Source: Gymnorhina tibicen (Eukaryota > Chordata > Aves > Passeriformes > Artamidae). Taken from it: a stretch of DNA of 64,000 nucleotides. Where the stretch lies: positions 97,521-161,520 of the forward strand of contig VXAZ01008023.1 in NCBI GenBank assembly GCA_013399875.1, read 5' to 3'. Shown piece after piece: positions 25,007 through 40,000 of the stretch. Position 1 is the stretch's first letter. Each line of letters begins with the position of its first letter. Position numbers and translations under genes: made by a program. The notes beneath the pieces are model-generated. The model was given only the letters and a program-made list of their open reading frames with translations. It was not told the DNA's origin and did not search any database.

Positions 25007-28000
25007 GTAAGGAGAAAAATAATCTTTCCATCTTGTCCTCCTCAGTGATAAGGTATCTGTTGTTGCGGGTTTGTTTTTTTTATTGGTTGCTTCCCCCCCA
25101 AGTTAATTGTCAACCTTTAAAACACTGGGAGAAAGCTGAGCATGTATGTGCATATTGGCACACATGCAAATATATAAGTAACTGTGCTTTAATCATACAA
25201 ACTGAGAATTTTTGTTAACAGTTGTGTCTTGTTAGAACTACCAAGGTTTTATCTGCTGCCTCCTGTTCCTGTCTAAATGGCATAAAGGATTTGGTGGTGA
25301 TGGGAATTTTTTCTCTTTAGGTTTTCCCTTAAAGTCTCTGCTACCATATTTGACACCATGATGAACCTTGAATTGTGTCTGGTGTACTTGCTTGCCTGGC
25401 ACAGTCTGATACCACTTTTTGAGGAAAATCTGAATATTTTATAAAATTTAGCTTTTAGCTTCTTTCTTTTTTGGTTTTATGTTAGATGTTCCAGAAGGAG
25501 AAAGCTAAGGAGACAGGTACCTGGATGGTGAGGTAGTCACACAGACCTTGGAAAGTTTTGTCTCTACGTGCCCTCATTTTATATAGTGAACTTATACCTA
25601 TATTTGACTTGTACTGTATAGGAGCAAAACAGAATTAAATGGTCAAAATAAAAATAAACCATATTGGTAATTCTTCTTTCTGCTGCACACACGGAGACGT
25701 GAAGCACGACATTTTTTATAAACAAGTTTGCTACTATGATTGTGCTTTTGTTGATTTAAAGGACAGTGTGTATTCTAGGGGAAAAGAAGAGATGGGGGAG
25801 TATTTTCTAGTCTGCTTAAAATCATGCATTAAATACTTTCCAGGGATACTTTGAGTGGCAGTGGTCTTTGTAGTTTAACATTACCTGTGGTAGAGTTGTA
25901 CTTGTTAGCTTTGTTACTTCTCAGTCTTTATTGGTAACAGGCATATAGTCCAGGAAATTAACTTGTAGGCTGAAGCCAAAAGCTCTTACAGTTGAGTTCA
26001 TCTTTTCTGTCATCTTTATCTTCTTACCTTCTGAAACATCTTTCTACATTTGTCTTACATCCAAGTGTCTGCCTTCAAGCCAGATATCCAAGTTCCAACT
26101 GTAGTCAGCAGAGATGTGATCGATGCGGACAGTAGAGCCTCGAGGGCATTTCAGCTGACCCAGCACTAAATATCTACCTGAGCGTGAACTGGGTCACTTG
26201 TCAGATGCCCCTGACTCTATTGACTACATCTGCACTGGCTATAATGAGAGCTTGCAACAGAGTCATATGCATAAAGACACTACATTTACTGATGTTGAAT
26301 TTAATTTCACCATTACTAGTGAAACTGTAATCCAGATGCTGCCCCTTCCAGTTCACTGTAGGGCCAAAGTGTACAACCTTGGCAGTGATCAAAGCTCTGA
26401 GCTGACTCTGGAAGCAGTGTAATTGCACTTTGTTGTTCTTTTTCTCAAAACAATTAGTAGAGCTTGAGCACACCATGGCTCAAACGTGACTGTACTGCTT
26501 TCAGATAGCAGCTGGCTTTGTGGCTCTGATGGTTTGGTGGTAGCTCAGAGGTTTCTGCTAGGTCTAAACACGTCCAAAAATTCCCACATCCTATCCCTGG
26601 AGATATTCAAGGCCAGGTTGGATGGGGCTCTGGGCAGCTCTGATGTAATTGAAGGTGTCCCTGCTCAGGGCAGGGATGATGGAGCTAGATGATCTGCAAG
26701 GTCCATTCCAACCCAAACTATTCCATGATTTATGAGCTCTGTGCTCCGGACAGAACTGTTCTGAAGCCTAGATCCAACTCTCTGATTGTATGTTTGAGAT
26801 GGCAGATTTAAATCACCCTTTCATGCACCAACTTGGGAGCTTGATGTATGCATATCACATTAAATCTCTGGCATACACTGCATATGCTCCCTTGACATGA
26901 GACAGAAATTACTTCCAAAACAGGCAGAGAAAGAAAACTTTCTCTAGTTCTGGGAAAAGAGAGAGTAAGCTCAAGAAAATAACTAAAGTTGCCTAACCAG
27001 CTATTGAACTCCATCACAAGCAAGTTCTTCTAGAGATGTTGGCATGAATTCATATGGAGAATGTCGTGGTTTAGCGTAGCTTGGTTTTTAGTTAAGTCAC
27101 CCCGAGACAAGAGGTTAGCCCCAAAAGAGCTTTGAATGTGTTTACCTAGATATTTCTCCTAGCATGCAGTGCCTGTCTGGGGCGCCCAAGCTGAGAAAAT
27201 ATGCTCAAAATTTGAAGGAAGGTCTCAGTGCACTGACAGTGGAGAAAGCTGAGGACACCTCATGCTGGAGATGCAATTGCTTGTGCAGAGCTGTGTGGTC
27301 CTGGCTGCAGTACTAACAGATCCCAGCTGCCTCCTTTGCCTTTCTGCCAACACCTAAAAGGGATTGTTAAAATCTTGCTTCGCAGGCTTACTGTGCCAGG
27401 AAGGACTCTTCCTCTTTTAGTCTCTAGATTGTTGCTCCTCAGCCAAATATTTGATGATACTGGAATAGCCACTTCAGGAGAAAAAAAAAAAAAATTAGAA
27501 TACCAGGGTCTGCTATGATAACAATGACAGATTTATCAGGTGGAATTAATGTAAGGGCTGACTGAGATCCTCCTGGACTCCATCCTTTCACCAGGCAGGA
27601 CCCATGCTGTCACATGTCTGCTTACAGAAAGAAAACCCATTATGTTTAAAGTCAGCTGTAGGACTGCCAACACCAGGCAGTCCTACAGCTTAAATGCTGG
27701 AAAGAGGTATGAGGGATTTACCAGACTATCTGTTCCTGTTTAGTCTTCTTCCTTTATGACTCTTGCATGTCACTCTAGTCTTGATATCAGGATTTTGAGG
27801 CACTGGTAGTACATTAGAAATTTTCTTCCCCTGATTGCATTTTGAGGATTGGAAATAATTGTGTGCTTTGAAACCAATTTTAACCATTACCTAAAAAAAA
27901 AAAAAAATCAATGTGATGGACTGAACCATATGGCAAAATACTGGTGTAGCCCTGTTACTGAAGGAGGACTTGATGGCTTTTGGATTTGTGGTTCTGTGCC

Positions 28001-31000
28001 AACTTAATGTGTTATAAAAACGTCAAGTGAACTCAAGACATGAACAAAGCTAAGTGCCCATTGTACAATATGATTATTTTATCGTGGGGGGCTTTTGCTT
28101 GTTTGTTGGGGGTTTTTTGTTTGTTTGTTGTTGTTTTTTGTTTGGGTTTTTTTTTTTCTCTCCAGCTCAGATACTTCTAGGTAAATACAGTTCCTGATAT
28201 GTTTTTTAGAGATCTGATTTCAAAGTTAAATTTCTAAATTCTAGTAATTTACTTTATGCATCCCCCATCCCTTCCCTACCCAAGGGAGGGGGTTTGCGAT
28301 GTTGAGATTCACATCAGGCAAAAGCTCTTAGATACTATGAAATTGATATAATTTCTCAGTACAAAACTGACTTGGCTAGCCAGGGCAGGATATTTCTTGG
28401 ACAGTTTAAGATTCACTCAAGTGTACCAAATTCAGAACAAAGTGAACTCTGTTGGAGCCAGCATAATTATACTAGGTTTTTGTTTTGCCAGATATATTTA
28501 CTTAAAGCAAAAAATAATTCTCAATGGAAAAATCAAACATACGATCATGTGTTAGTAGAAACCATGGAAGTGGTCTGCATAGATAAATAACTTACTTTAA
28601 TATTCAACTTTGCTGTAGTTTTCTTGTCCTTTTTTTACTGCTACTGTAACTTACAATGAATATAAAAAGCTCTTACTGCCCTTTTTTCTTTACTCTTCTC
28701 ACTGTAAAAAATACAAACTATGTTAGTAGAAAATACGTGTGAAACACTTTGGCTGTATTTGTAGAACCTAATGCAGCAATAAAAGACAAGTGTTATCAAA
28801 TACTACATTTAAGGCTTATATTCTTCTCATTGCATTGAAAACTCTGTAATGGTATGAGCTAAAAAACTAATCACTTTGTTCTTGCATTGAAGATCTTCCA
28901 GCTTAGAGTAATTAACCTGGGTTACTAATATAAACTTCCTCTGGTATTTATATGTGAAAGAAAACCCTGAACTTATATCTAAATTATTCTTGCTTCCTTT
29001 TTTGTAACAGTCCAATGATGATAATTACACAGAAGATCACTAGTTTGGCATTTGAGATTCATGATGGTAAGATTTCTTTACTTCTGTTTAATTTTCCATA
29101 CAAAATAAATTTAAGGAAAGTTTGTCATGAGACAGTGAATTACTTTAGACCAGTTTTGTGTTTTAGGGCAAAATAAATTTTTGTGTCTCAATTGTTTCTT
29201 TTGATGCTTACTAATGAAAGTACTGAGAAGTGTTGCTCAAGCTCTACAGAAGCTCTAAAAATGTTGACACTGTGCAGAAGCTAAGACTTACCAGAAGACC
29301 AGTGACACTTCTGGAGTCAGTGTCTAAAGACCACTGATATTCTTGTGGGCTGGGGTATTGATTGTGTAAAGAACTTCCTGATTCAGATATCTCTGTTGCT
29401 GATGGATGGATGGATAGAAAAAGCACATGTAATTTCAGTTGTTGAACTCGTTTAGTTTTAAAATGCTAATTCTTGAGCGCTTCCCTAGTTTGTGCCATAT
29501 ATGCTTATTTTTATAAAACCTTTTATGTTTCATTTTGTTTAGTATCATAATTACACTCACTGCTAACATATTGCTGTGAACAGGGAGATGATCTAATCAT
29601 GTTTGTCTTCTCTCCTGTCAGATGTATCCATCAGATAAGTGGACCCTAGTTCTGACAATGAATCCTAATATTGGCTTTTGTGGGTAGGATAGCTAGGTTT
29701 TGAGTTACCTTGAAATTCAAAGGAGTAATTTTAATTTAAAGTTTGAACATGTCATCTAATAAACCTGTCCAGTTAGCTTGAATCACTTGGAGTTACAGCT
29801 GTCAGTTGAAGATTTGGGAGTGTAGCTCCAGACACATGGATCAAGACACCCACTGTTCTGAAATTGCTTATTAACATTGTGCATGAAGTTTAAAGTGTTT
29901 TCTATGCATCATATGCATCCTAGCTTTAGTGCTGTTGATGTTTCATTTTTTTTCCATTCTTGTTAAGTGGCACTGCCTAGAGAAACCTGTAGGCAACAAC
30001 ATTCAGGAGTATGAAAAGTTGGAAAAAGACCTTTTTTAAGTATTTTTGTATGAATGAAAATAAATAATGTTAGGCATATCTACTTGGTCAAAGATGTTGA
30101 TGTTTAACTTCCAGAGAAAATACATTCAGAAGAAGTAATCTTGTAAGCTATAATCCTGAAGTACAGAGTACACAAGTTAGTGGAAACAGGTTATTATAAG
30201 GAAGTAATAGTTCTAGTATCAAGCATGAATGTTTCCTCTTACTATTATTTTGCTAGGGGAAAGAGCTATTCTGAATTTGCTGACATCATGCACAAATAGT
30301 GGAGTGCTGGTATGGAACAAGCATGTGAGTGTTCCTGGCAATCTTGAAACAAATGTTTCATTTAGTCAGCTCTATTCTTAACTTTCATCATGAACTAGAC
30401 TAGACTTTTCAGATAATTTGTATTTTCTTCTGGATTTCTGTATAGATACCACTGAATTTTCAGTGTCAGTGTTGAAATTTTGTTCCTTGTTGACCGTGAA
30501 GTCTTTGTCAGCCCATGAGGAGTAGCTAACAGTATACTGGAAAAACGTCTCTCTGGTTGTGTCTGCAGTTTAGCAGAATCCTTGAGTTGGATGGTCACAG
30601 TTGCAGTGTGAACGTGACTTTCAAAAGTTGATGTGACCAATGTGAATTCAGGAGCAACTGATAGTCTGGTGTCAGGAAATGCTAAGAAAAGATACACAGG
30701 GAAGACTAAGATTGCATTAAAGCAAATTTTTTAACCTTAGACAGCCTAAAAGGGATCCTTCATGAAAAATTAATGAAAACAAGCCCTGCTGTCAGCGGGC
30801 TTTTGTTCACTGTACAAAGGTCCGTGCTTCCACTGGAAATTACTTAGAGATACACTGATGGGAGATGAAATAATGTTGAAAATCATTCTACTAAGTGATT
30901 AATGGCACTCTGAGCCTCTAGTCACATCAGCTTGGCTATACTAGTCACCAGTTACTTTATTTTCCTCCCTCATTTTTTACCAGTACATCCAAGGAGAGTA

Positions 31001-34000
31001 ATGAAAAGAAACAGCTGAAAAAAAAGTGTTGGTGTGTTAGAAGGTCCTGCTAAACTTCAAGATTCCAGTGGTAGCTAGGTTGGCTTTGTGGTAAAGGCCA
31101 GTCTTCTGGCCTTGATCTTTCCATGGCAGGCAGTTTGTTGTGTTCAGCTGGTTTCATTTGAAGGTCCTGGAGTGAACTGAATGTAACCACAGAGGGCACT
31201 CACTCATGCTGCGTATTGAAGTATCTGTCTAGCTGTCTGTGGATCTGCTTGATTTGAAGTTGAAAACTAGTATGGAATCCCATAAACAATAACAGCTACC
31301 CCTGTAACTGTTACACCCCTGTGCTCTTATTGGCTTTTTTTTAAGCAGGGAAATTAAATGCAAGTTGCATAGGATTTGGACTTGGTGATCCTTGTGGGTC
31401 CCTTCTAACTCAGCCTATGCTGTGATTCTGTACTTTAAGCTTGCTATATAACACTTTTCAGAAGTTTGCACGGATCACAAACTTACCCCTGAAGAGATTT
31501 GGAGTGCGCCTTTCATGTATTCTAATTTACATTCTGAACTTCAGTCTTTGATAGTTCTTACCTTCCAGTTCCTTGTTACTCAAATGAGTAGTCAGTGTGT
31601 TAACATTTGCTTTGTATTTTTTGCTGGCTATCTCTGGCATCTCACACGTATATTCTAAAGGCAGAAATATTTTTATGTATTTGGAAACTGCTGGTGTCCA
31701 TGTTAATTCTTTATGGTGAGATTTAGATTTATTTATGCAACACTTCAGGCTAATGACAGAGTTAAGGGAGAAAAAGGAAATTTTTTTTTATTAGAACAGA
31801 AAATTTGCAGCTGTTTAACAAAAAATGTTGCTTTCTAATATTTCTGTTAATTATATCAGTGAAACTGCCATGGTGTGGTGCTGTTTTGGGATTTTTTTGG
31901 GTAACTTGTTGGTTTCTTGTTATGCTTAGGAGTTCCTTTTAATGCTCTCTCTCCAATTACCTCTTGATTTTATTTTTTTTTAATTTTTGATGTGCTCTCT
32001 CTTATGATAGTGACAGCATGGTGATTATTGTTTCAGTATCAGTTACCAAATTATTTTTTAATAGTATGTGTCCCTAGTGGTTAAAGGAATTATATTGTAT
32101 TTTTCCCCTTCTAAGTCTTCAAGTATAGTTTTGTGCCTGCATTTTGCTTGTATAGCACTCTGGATATTAAGACTTGTAAATTTTCTTGCTTTTTTGGTAG
32201 GTTTTTTTCAATTTTACTCAGTGGGCATTCGGACCTATTTGCCTTTGTTGCTGTCAATGTGGTAGTAACAACTAAAACTGTTATTGTCTGTCTGTCTGTC
32301 TTTGGATCTTAAAATGTTTTAGTAACAACATGCATTTGGCTCAGGTGGTGATTCATTTCAGAACCACAAAATTTACTGTAATGGCAACAGAGCCTGCAAT
32401 AGGATCTATGTTTATTATTAATATATAATCCTATATCTAAGCATTATTAGTTACTGATTAGCCAGATTTCCATACAAATACAAAAGTGGATAAGTTTAAC
32501 CACAAAGCTGGTGTGATGCCATGATATGTTTGTAAACACTGTTGTGGTGAGAGCACAGAAGCAGTCATGATACCCCATAATAAAACCTGTGTGGCAGGAC
32601 GGTGGCGTGTGCCTAAGGGTGTTGGGTTTGTTACCGTTAGGATATGGGCTCTCAAGAAGAAGTGTAAAGATAGAACTTCCTCATGATCTAGACCACTTGG
32701 GAAAACTTTTGTTACTGATGATTTACAAAATTCTTTTGCCAAGGAAGGAACATAGGAGTATTTCCTGCTTTACACATGAGAAAATGGAGTTATAGTTGCT
32801 AGTGACCAAATTGTTTCACCTCTCTAATAGATGTTCGATAAAACCCATTTTCTCTAATCTCTGCTGTGTGATTTGGTAGTAACTAAGAGCTGCAGTTGTT
32901 GTAGTCTACTGCTTTAGGATAGAAGAAAGCAATTCTTATAATCCCCAAAGGAATGCTACAAAACCTCATGAGTTCCCCAGCTGCAGCATGCTGCTAAAGA
33001 GGGAGCATCTCCAGTGTGTAGTGGGTAGGGAACAGCTATGGTTTCTGAGGTCTCTGTTCCCATGGGCCTGGGAAATATTGAATGTGTATATATTAATTCA
33101 TCTCATATTGAATAAGCATCAATGGAAGAGCACCTCTTCCATGCATATTTTCTATGATTTAAAAAATCTTAACGATAGCTTCCTGAAAACTTTCAAGATT
33201 ATGACAGAGATCAATGGTTTCCTTGTTCTTGCATGCTGTGCAAAGATGATAAATGGGTCTTCAAGGCACTGAGAAGGCATTAAAAATACCCAAACAAACA
33301 AAAAACAGGGAAAGCCACTAACCTGACCTCAAAGAATGTGCTGGCTGGAGAGAAACTTTAGTAAGAAAGGGAAATGAAAAATTAATGGAGGCTTACTTGG
33401 ATGCAGTGTGTTTGAGACAGCAAGTGTATTGCTCACAAAGTTATTTGGGCTGTAAATGACTTCATATGTATGTATGTATATAACTAAAACCTGTTTTAAA
33501 TAGACCAGTTCTATTTAACCACAGATCTATTCTAATCTAAACCACAGATCATATTTCAATGGTTAGATTCTTCTATTTCGGGTTTGAGGTTTTTTTTCTT
33601 CCTTTTTCATACCACATCAATGATGTGCAGTGTGTGACTAATTACCTTTATTTAGTAGCTAATCTGGCATTATGCAAGTTCATTTGGGGTGATTGCTTCC
33701 TCTTTCTGACTTAAGGGTAAAATACTTGTCTGGACTGTAATGGCAAAGGGTGTTCCTGCTCCAGTCAGTTTGCATTGTGTAGGCTGTGAGAGACTGAGGG
33801 CTCTTCATGGGGCACTTCCCTGCACTAGCCATGTGGTGGGATCTACATCCATCTATTGGAGTCTTTGTGTTAAATTTCTGTTTATGTTAAATTCAGAGAT
33901 TCACTGCCTGAGAACTGTAATATTACAGCCTGAAAGGTTACAGAATCTTTCAAAATGCTTCTCCCAGATTTTTTATTCAGAACTGTTATCAGCATAAAAG

Positions 34001-37000
34001 TCTTTGCTACAGAACCAAGCAGAAGATGTGAAAATGTAATGATGGGGAAGAGAAGGTGCTGCATGAAGTTAGGGAGTGATAATTTGTTCTTCAGTTTCTG
34101 GCCATGAATGGGGATGACTTTCCACTGTGAAGGATCAGGACCAAGGGAGGCATTTTTCCAGGTCATATTGAAAGAGAGGAGATGGGAAGTTGGTAACCCC
34201 TCTGTATACTCAGCTTTTTGAAGACTAAAAGTGTGGTTTTGAAGTCGTAAGTGTGTGTAGATCATGGTCACACTAAGACACCAGTGTTATCTTCTTGGTA
34301 GATAACAAGTGTTTCCATGAGTCATAGAATTAAATTAGCTTTTACTTCCCCTCAGCCCCTCAATCTTTTTTTGTCATAAGGCTGACTGATTTTGATATCT
34401 AAAAAAAATTGGCTCCAGTTGAAACTTACCTTATGCTTGGATCAAGTATAAGGGCTCCCCTCTGTGGATTTACTGGCATCAAGGAGTGGGGTTGAAGGCA
34501 AGGAGAGGAGGAGGATCTTCTATAGAAACATGTATTTTCATAAAGCACATTGGATTTCATATTTGTATTACCCTACTCTTTTGTCAAACTTGGTTAGAAA
34601 TTGGCTGTTGGGTTTAAGCACTGCTGTGGAGGAAGATAATTGAAGTGTGATCCCATACATTTGATTTCCTTTAGGAAGCTATGTGTATAAAAATAAAGTT
34701 TTTAGTACTTGCAATGGCAAAGAAAAAATGCAAATATGATCAGCAGGAAATGGCTGCATGTGGGAATGTCTGAGCCTCTAGAGAAGGCTACAGGAGGAAC
34801 TGAAGTGGTCATTCTGGCAGGCAGTGCTGGCTGGTACTAGCCAGGGCTGTCTGAAGGAGGGAGGTCTACTTTTTTTGTTCCCCTGAATTAGTGTATTTCA
34901 TAATAAATGAAAGTGTTGAAAGTCTTATTTTTTACTTTTCTCTCTTATGGGAGTACAGATTTTGAAGACTATTTTTCAGGGATAGGTCACCAGCATTTCA
35001 GAATATACATATATATTTCAGCCACATACGACAAGAAGGTAAACTCAGTCTTGCTGCTGAACTTAGACTTGGACTGCCCCCTTCTGCTAGCAGGGGTTAG
35101 AGCTTCTTGTTAGTGCTCAGGAAAAAGACTGTAACACCCTTTGCAGCCATGCCTGCTTCACTGGACCTTGGTCACAACCTTTACTTGCAGTGCAAAGCTG
35201 TTCTTGGGGTCTGCCATAAGTTTTGAATTGCTGAAATCTCTCTTGGAATGTGTTTGTTTTATGCAGCAAAACTGTAAGGACTGATGCAATATTTGGGGCT
35301 CGTCCAGTTTTGAGAATTGGAAATAATGGGTTTTAAAACCTGCAGACTGTGAAGTCTTGACCAATGTAGGAGAATTGGTTTTTTAACACTTTCTACAAGT
35401 TGTCTTAATGCTTTCCTGAAATCCATGTGATTTCAGGTTTAGACACTGCTGGATATAACTGAAGATACGAGAGTTTGTAATTTTGTCAGTAAGAATTGTT
35501 TGATCCAACTCCAGCAAAAATGTTATGTGACGTAATAGCTCTGAAATTGCTTGAGGCGTTAAGAAATTACATTGCAGCATGAGGCTTGCTCCGCTGAGTA
35601 AAGAAGCTAGTTAATGGTGGGGGGGGTTTGGCTGTTCTTTATTTTTCCTTTGTCCTGTCCTCTTCCCTAGGAATGTTTCGGAAAAATGAAGACTTGACTC
35701 CATCACAGAGGTGTTTGGCTGTAAGGTAGGTTTTCAGACATTCTGCTTTGGGGATGTTTTGTGTGCTTTATTAATGCTCTGGGCAATTTCTACAGCTCAC
35801 ATTCAAGACAGAGTTTACAAGCTCATGTGAAAAAAATCCATGCTTTTGTATATTTGTAGTTAGATTTGTACATCTGTTCTTATGAGAAATATCACTAGGA
35901 ACAGGTTTTATAGTTATTTAGAAAAAACATTCTAAGTTCTATGCAGTTTATGCAAATGAATGCCATATCAGATAGGAGACTAGTAAATAGTACACGTATG
36001 AAGTAGCTGGTGAAGGAACATTGTTAAATTCTGGTTTTTGGTATTTAACTTACCTTTTCTCCTTTCTTTATTCAGAACACTTGAAAATAGTATGTTGCCT
36101 TGGGCAAGAGAGTGTTGAGACATTTGCTTTAATTGAAATTATTGGCAGTTAACACAAACCTTTGTTTATTGATTCAGTTGTTGAGGGAAAAATAGAGAAC
36201 TTAATACAGTTGAACAAACACTTAGGAAAACAGCCTTCCCTTTCCTTCCTCAGGCTCAGCTTCAGTCTAACACCTCTACTGAGCAAGGAGAGACTCATTG
36301 GAGTTCAGGAGGTCTGTCTGAAAATGCTCAGTATGGATTGGGAAGAAATGCTATGTGTAGAATGTTTCAAGCTGTGATTACAAAAGACAGACAAACTGCT
36401 CTTGTCCTGTGTTTTAACTGCAGTTAGAGTAAGCGATAGCATGGAGTATGACTTTTCCTGCTGTGGAAATCCTGAAGAACTACACAATCCATCTCACAAG
36501 TTGCTTGTCTTTGAATTACAGACGCATGCCAAGTCTACTGGAGTATTTAAGTTACAACTGTAATTTCATGGGTATCCTGGCAGGCCCGTTATGCTCTTAC
36601 AAAGACTATATTACTTTCATTGAAGGCAGATCATACCAACTGCAACAGTCTGAAGCAAATGGGAAGGAAGATACAAAATATGAACAAACGGATCCTTCCC
36701 CAAATGTAAGATGTATGACTCTTGCAGTGCTGATGCTTATGTAATCATTGCATGGAAAGCTTGGTTTGCACTCTTCATTTACAGGCATACCTACTGAGCT
36801 GTATCCGGAGTTCATTCATCAACAGAATTGTTCCCTGTTCAAAAAGTTATATGCTTATTTTTTAAAGGCAGGTTTTCTCCATGGTTTCCAGTCTGGATCT
36901 TGTGGATAAAAGCAGATTAATTTGGAGCTTCCAGACAAGTTTATATGGTAAAAAGCCATCTTTAAATTAAAACAGTTCATGTTCATTTCAAAGCATATAC

Positions 37001-40000
37001 TGTGCATAAAAACCCAGTCACATGTAACAAATTGAAAAAGTCATACAAATAGTTTCATTTTTCATGCTTGCAGTCATGTAGAGAGGTATTAAAGATGGAT
37101 TTTGATCTGAAGATGTAATAAGATGTACTAACCATAACAGTATGAATAGCACTCCAAGCCACATAATACATGTTTTTCCTTTGGTCTGTTATTGGAGAAG
37201 AGACCAAACACAGAGAAGATAGTCCAGCTCATCATGCCTTACCAGAGAGATTGTATGACCTGAATTTAAATCAAAAGCTCACAAAACTTGTTACTTTTAA
37301 AATTTAGTCCAATTAGTTTAATGGCCAGAGTACTGAATATTATTTTTTCACTCTTTTCATATTGTCTTAAATAGTAACGTATCAGGCATTTAAATTTGCA
37401 TGTACCTAAGATAATTCTTACCTCACGTCAGAGGCGGAATTATCATGGGGTCAGTTGGAACACTTCACGTGGATGGCTTTTGCTAATTCCAGCCCCAGTT
37501 GCCCATGTTTTGCTTATCTTGTGATGCCAGCTGTTGCTGGAGCAGATGAAGGCGTTCCCACGTTAGCTGCTTGTCTTGTCCTACCGTGTAGAGGTTACAG
37601 CCCCACAGCTGGGCCAACAGGGAGTGCTTCCCAATCAGTTGGGGCATCTCCAACCACTTCCATCCTTGGAAAGTGGGTGAGGACTCTTTGCATGTTCCAT
37701 TCTACCCATCTTGTGTGCTTGTAGTAACTTGCACAACAGAGATGTAAACTCTTGTCTGGAGGATGATCACACTTGAAGCTGCTCCACAAGTTGACAGAGC
37801 ATGTAAGCTCACACAAGTGAGCTGTGGAGCAAGTTAGGAAAGGTGAAAGACACAGGGAGAATTCCTTGTGTAGGCTGGCATCACGTGGCCCACACATCTG
37901 CTTTGATGTGTTGTACTGACAAAGTTACAGACACTTTTGTTTCTAAACATTGTTTTGGCCCAGGAAAGTCTTGTGTACTAAAATCCTATTTCTGCAGAAA
38001 AGCATTATGTAGTAAAATTATTGCAAATGAGTGGAGGTAAACCAAATCTGCCCCTATCAGTACTGCAGGACACACATCTCCTGGTTGCCTGATAGGACTT
38101 CCTGGCTTTTTACCACATAATCTTGCTAGTAATCTGGACAAGGCCAATAGAAATAAATGTAAACCTATGATGGCTGCTTCTTTCAGGTAAGTGGTTTTCC
38201 TCAAAATTAATTGCTCTTAAGATGCTTGAAACTTTTGCGACTTATGCTGCATTAGCTTTCGACATAAAACCAAAGAGAAGCTGTTTATGCTCCTGATACT
38301 TCATCTCCCAACTGGTGTTAGAGAAATCTGGCTGAATTTTATAACACCAGTGAGTATTGTGTGCTTTTGGAGAAAGATGAATGATACAATTTCACTGCAT
38401 TTGCTGCATCAACTACAATATTCATTGTCTTGTTCTAAAAGAATGTTTAAATACCATTAACTTTATATGAATACTTTAAATTTGTTATTATTTCAAGAAT
38501 AAAATTTTAGGTAACTCAAAAAAAATTGAATTGTAGTGGGGATCAGCAAATGTTAATGTCATAAATAAAAGGAATCCTTGAGCTGAGTTACAGTAACTTT
38601 CATTTCTTCTTAAATATAATTACATAACTACAGTAGTTCATGCCAGCCTCCTCTTCTCTACTGTGTGTTGACTGCATGATGTTAACTTGGTTTAGTACTT
38701 TTGCTGTGTTCATTGCATGTTAAATGAATTGAGTCACCATATTAAAACTTACTTCTTATATCCCTCCTATTGTGCCTTTTTGCAAGCTATCAGTTGTTGG
38801 TGCTCAAAGTGGTGTCAACTCTCAGAAATTAATATCTGTCTTTGTAAGTTTCTTTTTATTATGGCTACCCTTAAAATACAAGATTCCTGTCAGCAGATAC
38901 CTGCTTTCTTGCTTATTATGCAGAATCTTCCTACAGGTTATAATATTCTTGCCTAATTATCTATAATTTTTATCTGAGGTACCAACCTCCTCAGAATAAT
39001 GTGCTTTAATACAGTTCAATATTATATATTATATACTGATTCTTTATCAACCTAAGAACAAGTTCATTCAAATAAATTTTTTGAAGATTCCTCTCTGCTT
39101 TTTAAAATCTGTTTTTATATATTATACATGTTTATGCAGTAATGTATTTCTAAAATTTCTGAGCTCTGTGAGTATTTTTACCTTTATTTCTTCAATTAGA
39201 AAGCCGCTCCTGAACCCCTTTCTCCAATTAAGTATCTAGCTTTCAACCTAATTATATTCCCATTAATTTATGAACATTTAGTTTTGTTCTGGCACTGTCT
39301 TCTAGCTTAAGTACCTTCTTCCCTTCCCAGTGTTGATCATATTTGATATTTTTATACAGGTATGCCCAGTTCATGAAAACTAAGTGAGCCAGGTCTTTTC
39401 ACCTTTTTGTTATAAAATAATTTGTATATCCTGCTTCTTCTGAGGTCAAAGTTATCCTGCATCTTATGGTCTTTTAATTCCTTAACAGAACAGGTATTTT
39501 GCTGTGTTGAAAACTTTAAAGAGTAAATGAAATTAAACTTCAAGTTACTTCATCATTGTAAAAACTGACCAGCCCTCTTGTGTGACTGTGCAATTTGGTG
39601 ATTTCCCATTTATTTATGCCTTGACAAAGAAGGATTTATTAATAACCTGGTTAATTAGGTAATAGGAAGTGAATGAATGTTTTACCAAATGCATTTCAAT
39701 AGGTAATTGAACAATGATTTCGTTGCTGTCAGTGCACAGTGTCATAGTCTGATTCAGATAATTTGATCTAGTCTGAAACTAATTTATCATGAAAAACAAA
39801 CAAATAAACACCGCCAAAACCCACCAAACAACACACTGCCACACTTTCCCACCAAAAAAATTTCAAACAAACACACCCCAAACAAAATGCCAAAAATCTA
39901 GGTTTTCATCTGATTTGTTTCTCTAATCTGACTCAGCCTAAGGAGCACAAGCCAAACTTGCAGTGAAGGAGTGGAGGCAGGGCAGGACTCTGCTTTGCAG

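Larger units (their letters stand above)
25007..29010 (+). other. MBOAT2: MBOAT2 intron with CR1, LTR-like and hairpin sequences
   Basis: A GT-AG intron of about 4.0 kb. It holds a CR1 fragment (26520-26735), an LTR-like start at 27062, a perfect hairpin (27654-27690), two poly-A runs (27481-27494, 27893-27907) and a G/T-rich tract (28084-28160). Confidence 0.9.

Noticed and set aside
26198..26422. 74-codon + strand frame with an acidic/Thr-rich composition
   Set aside because: It has an overlapping 91-codon minus frame, no splice-site support, and is not an MBOAT2 segment.
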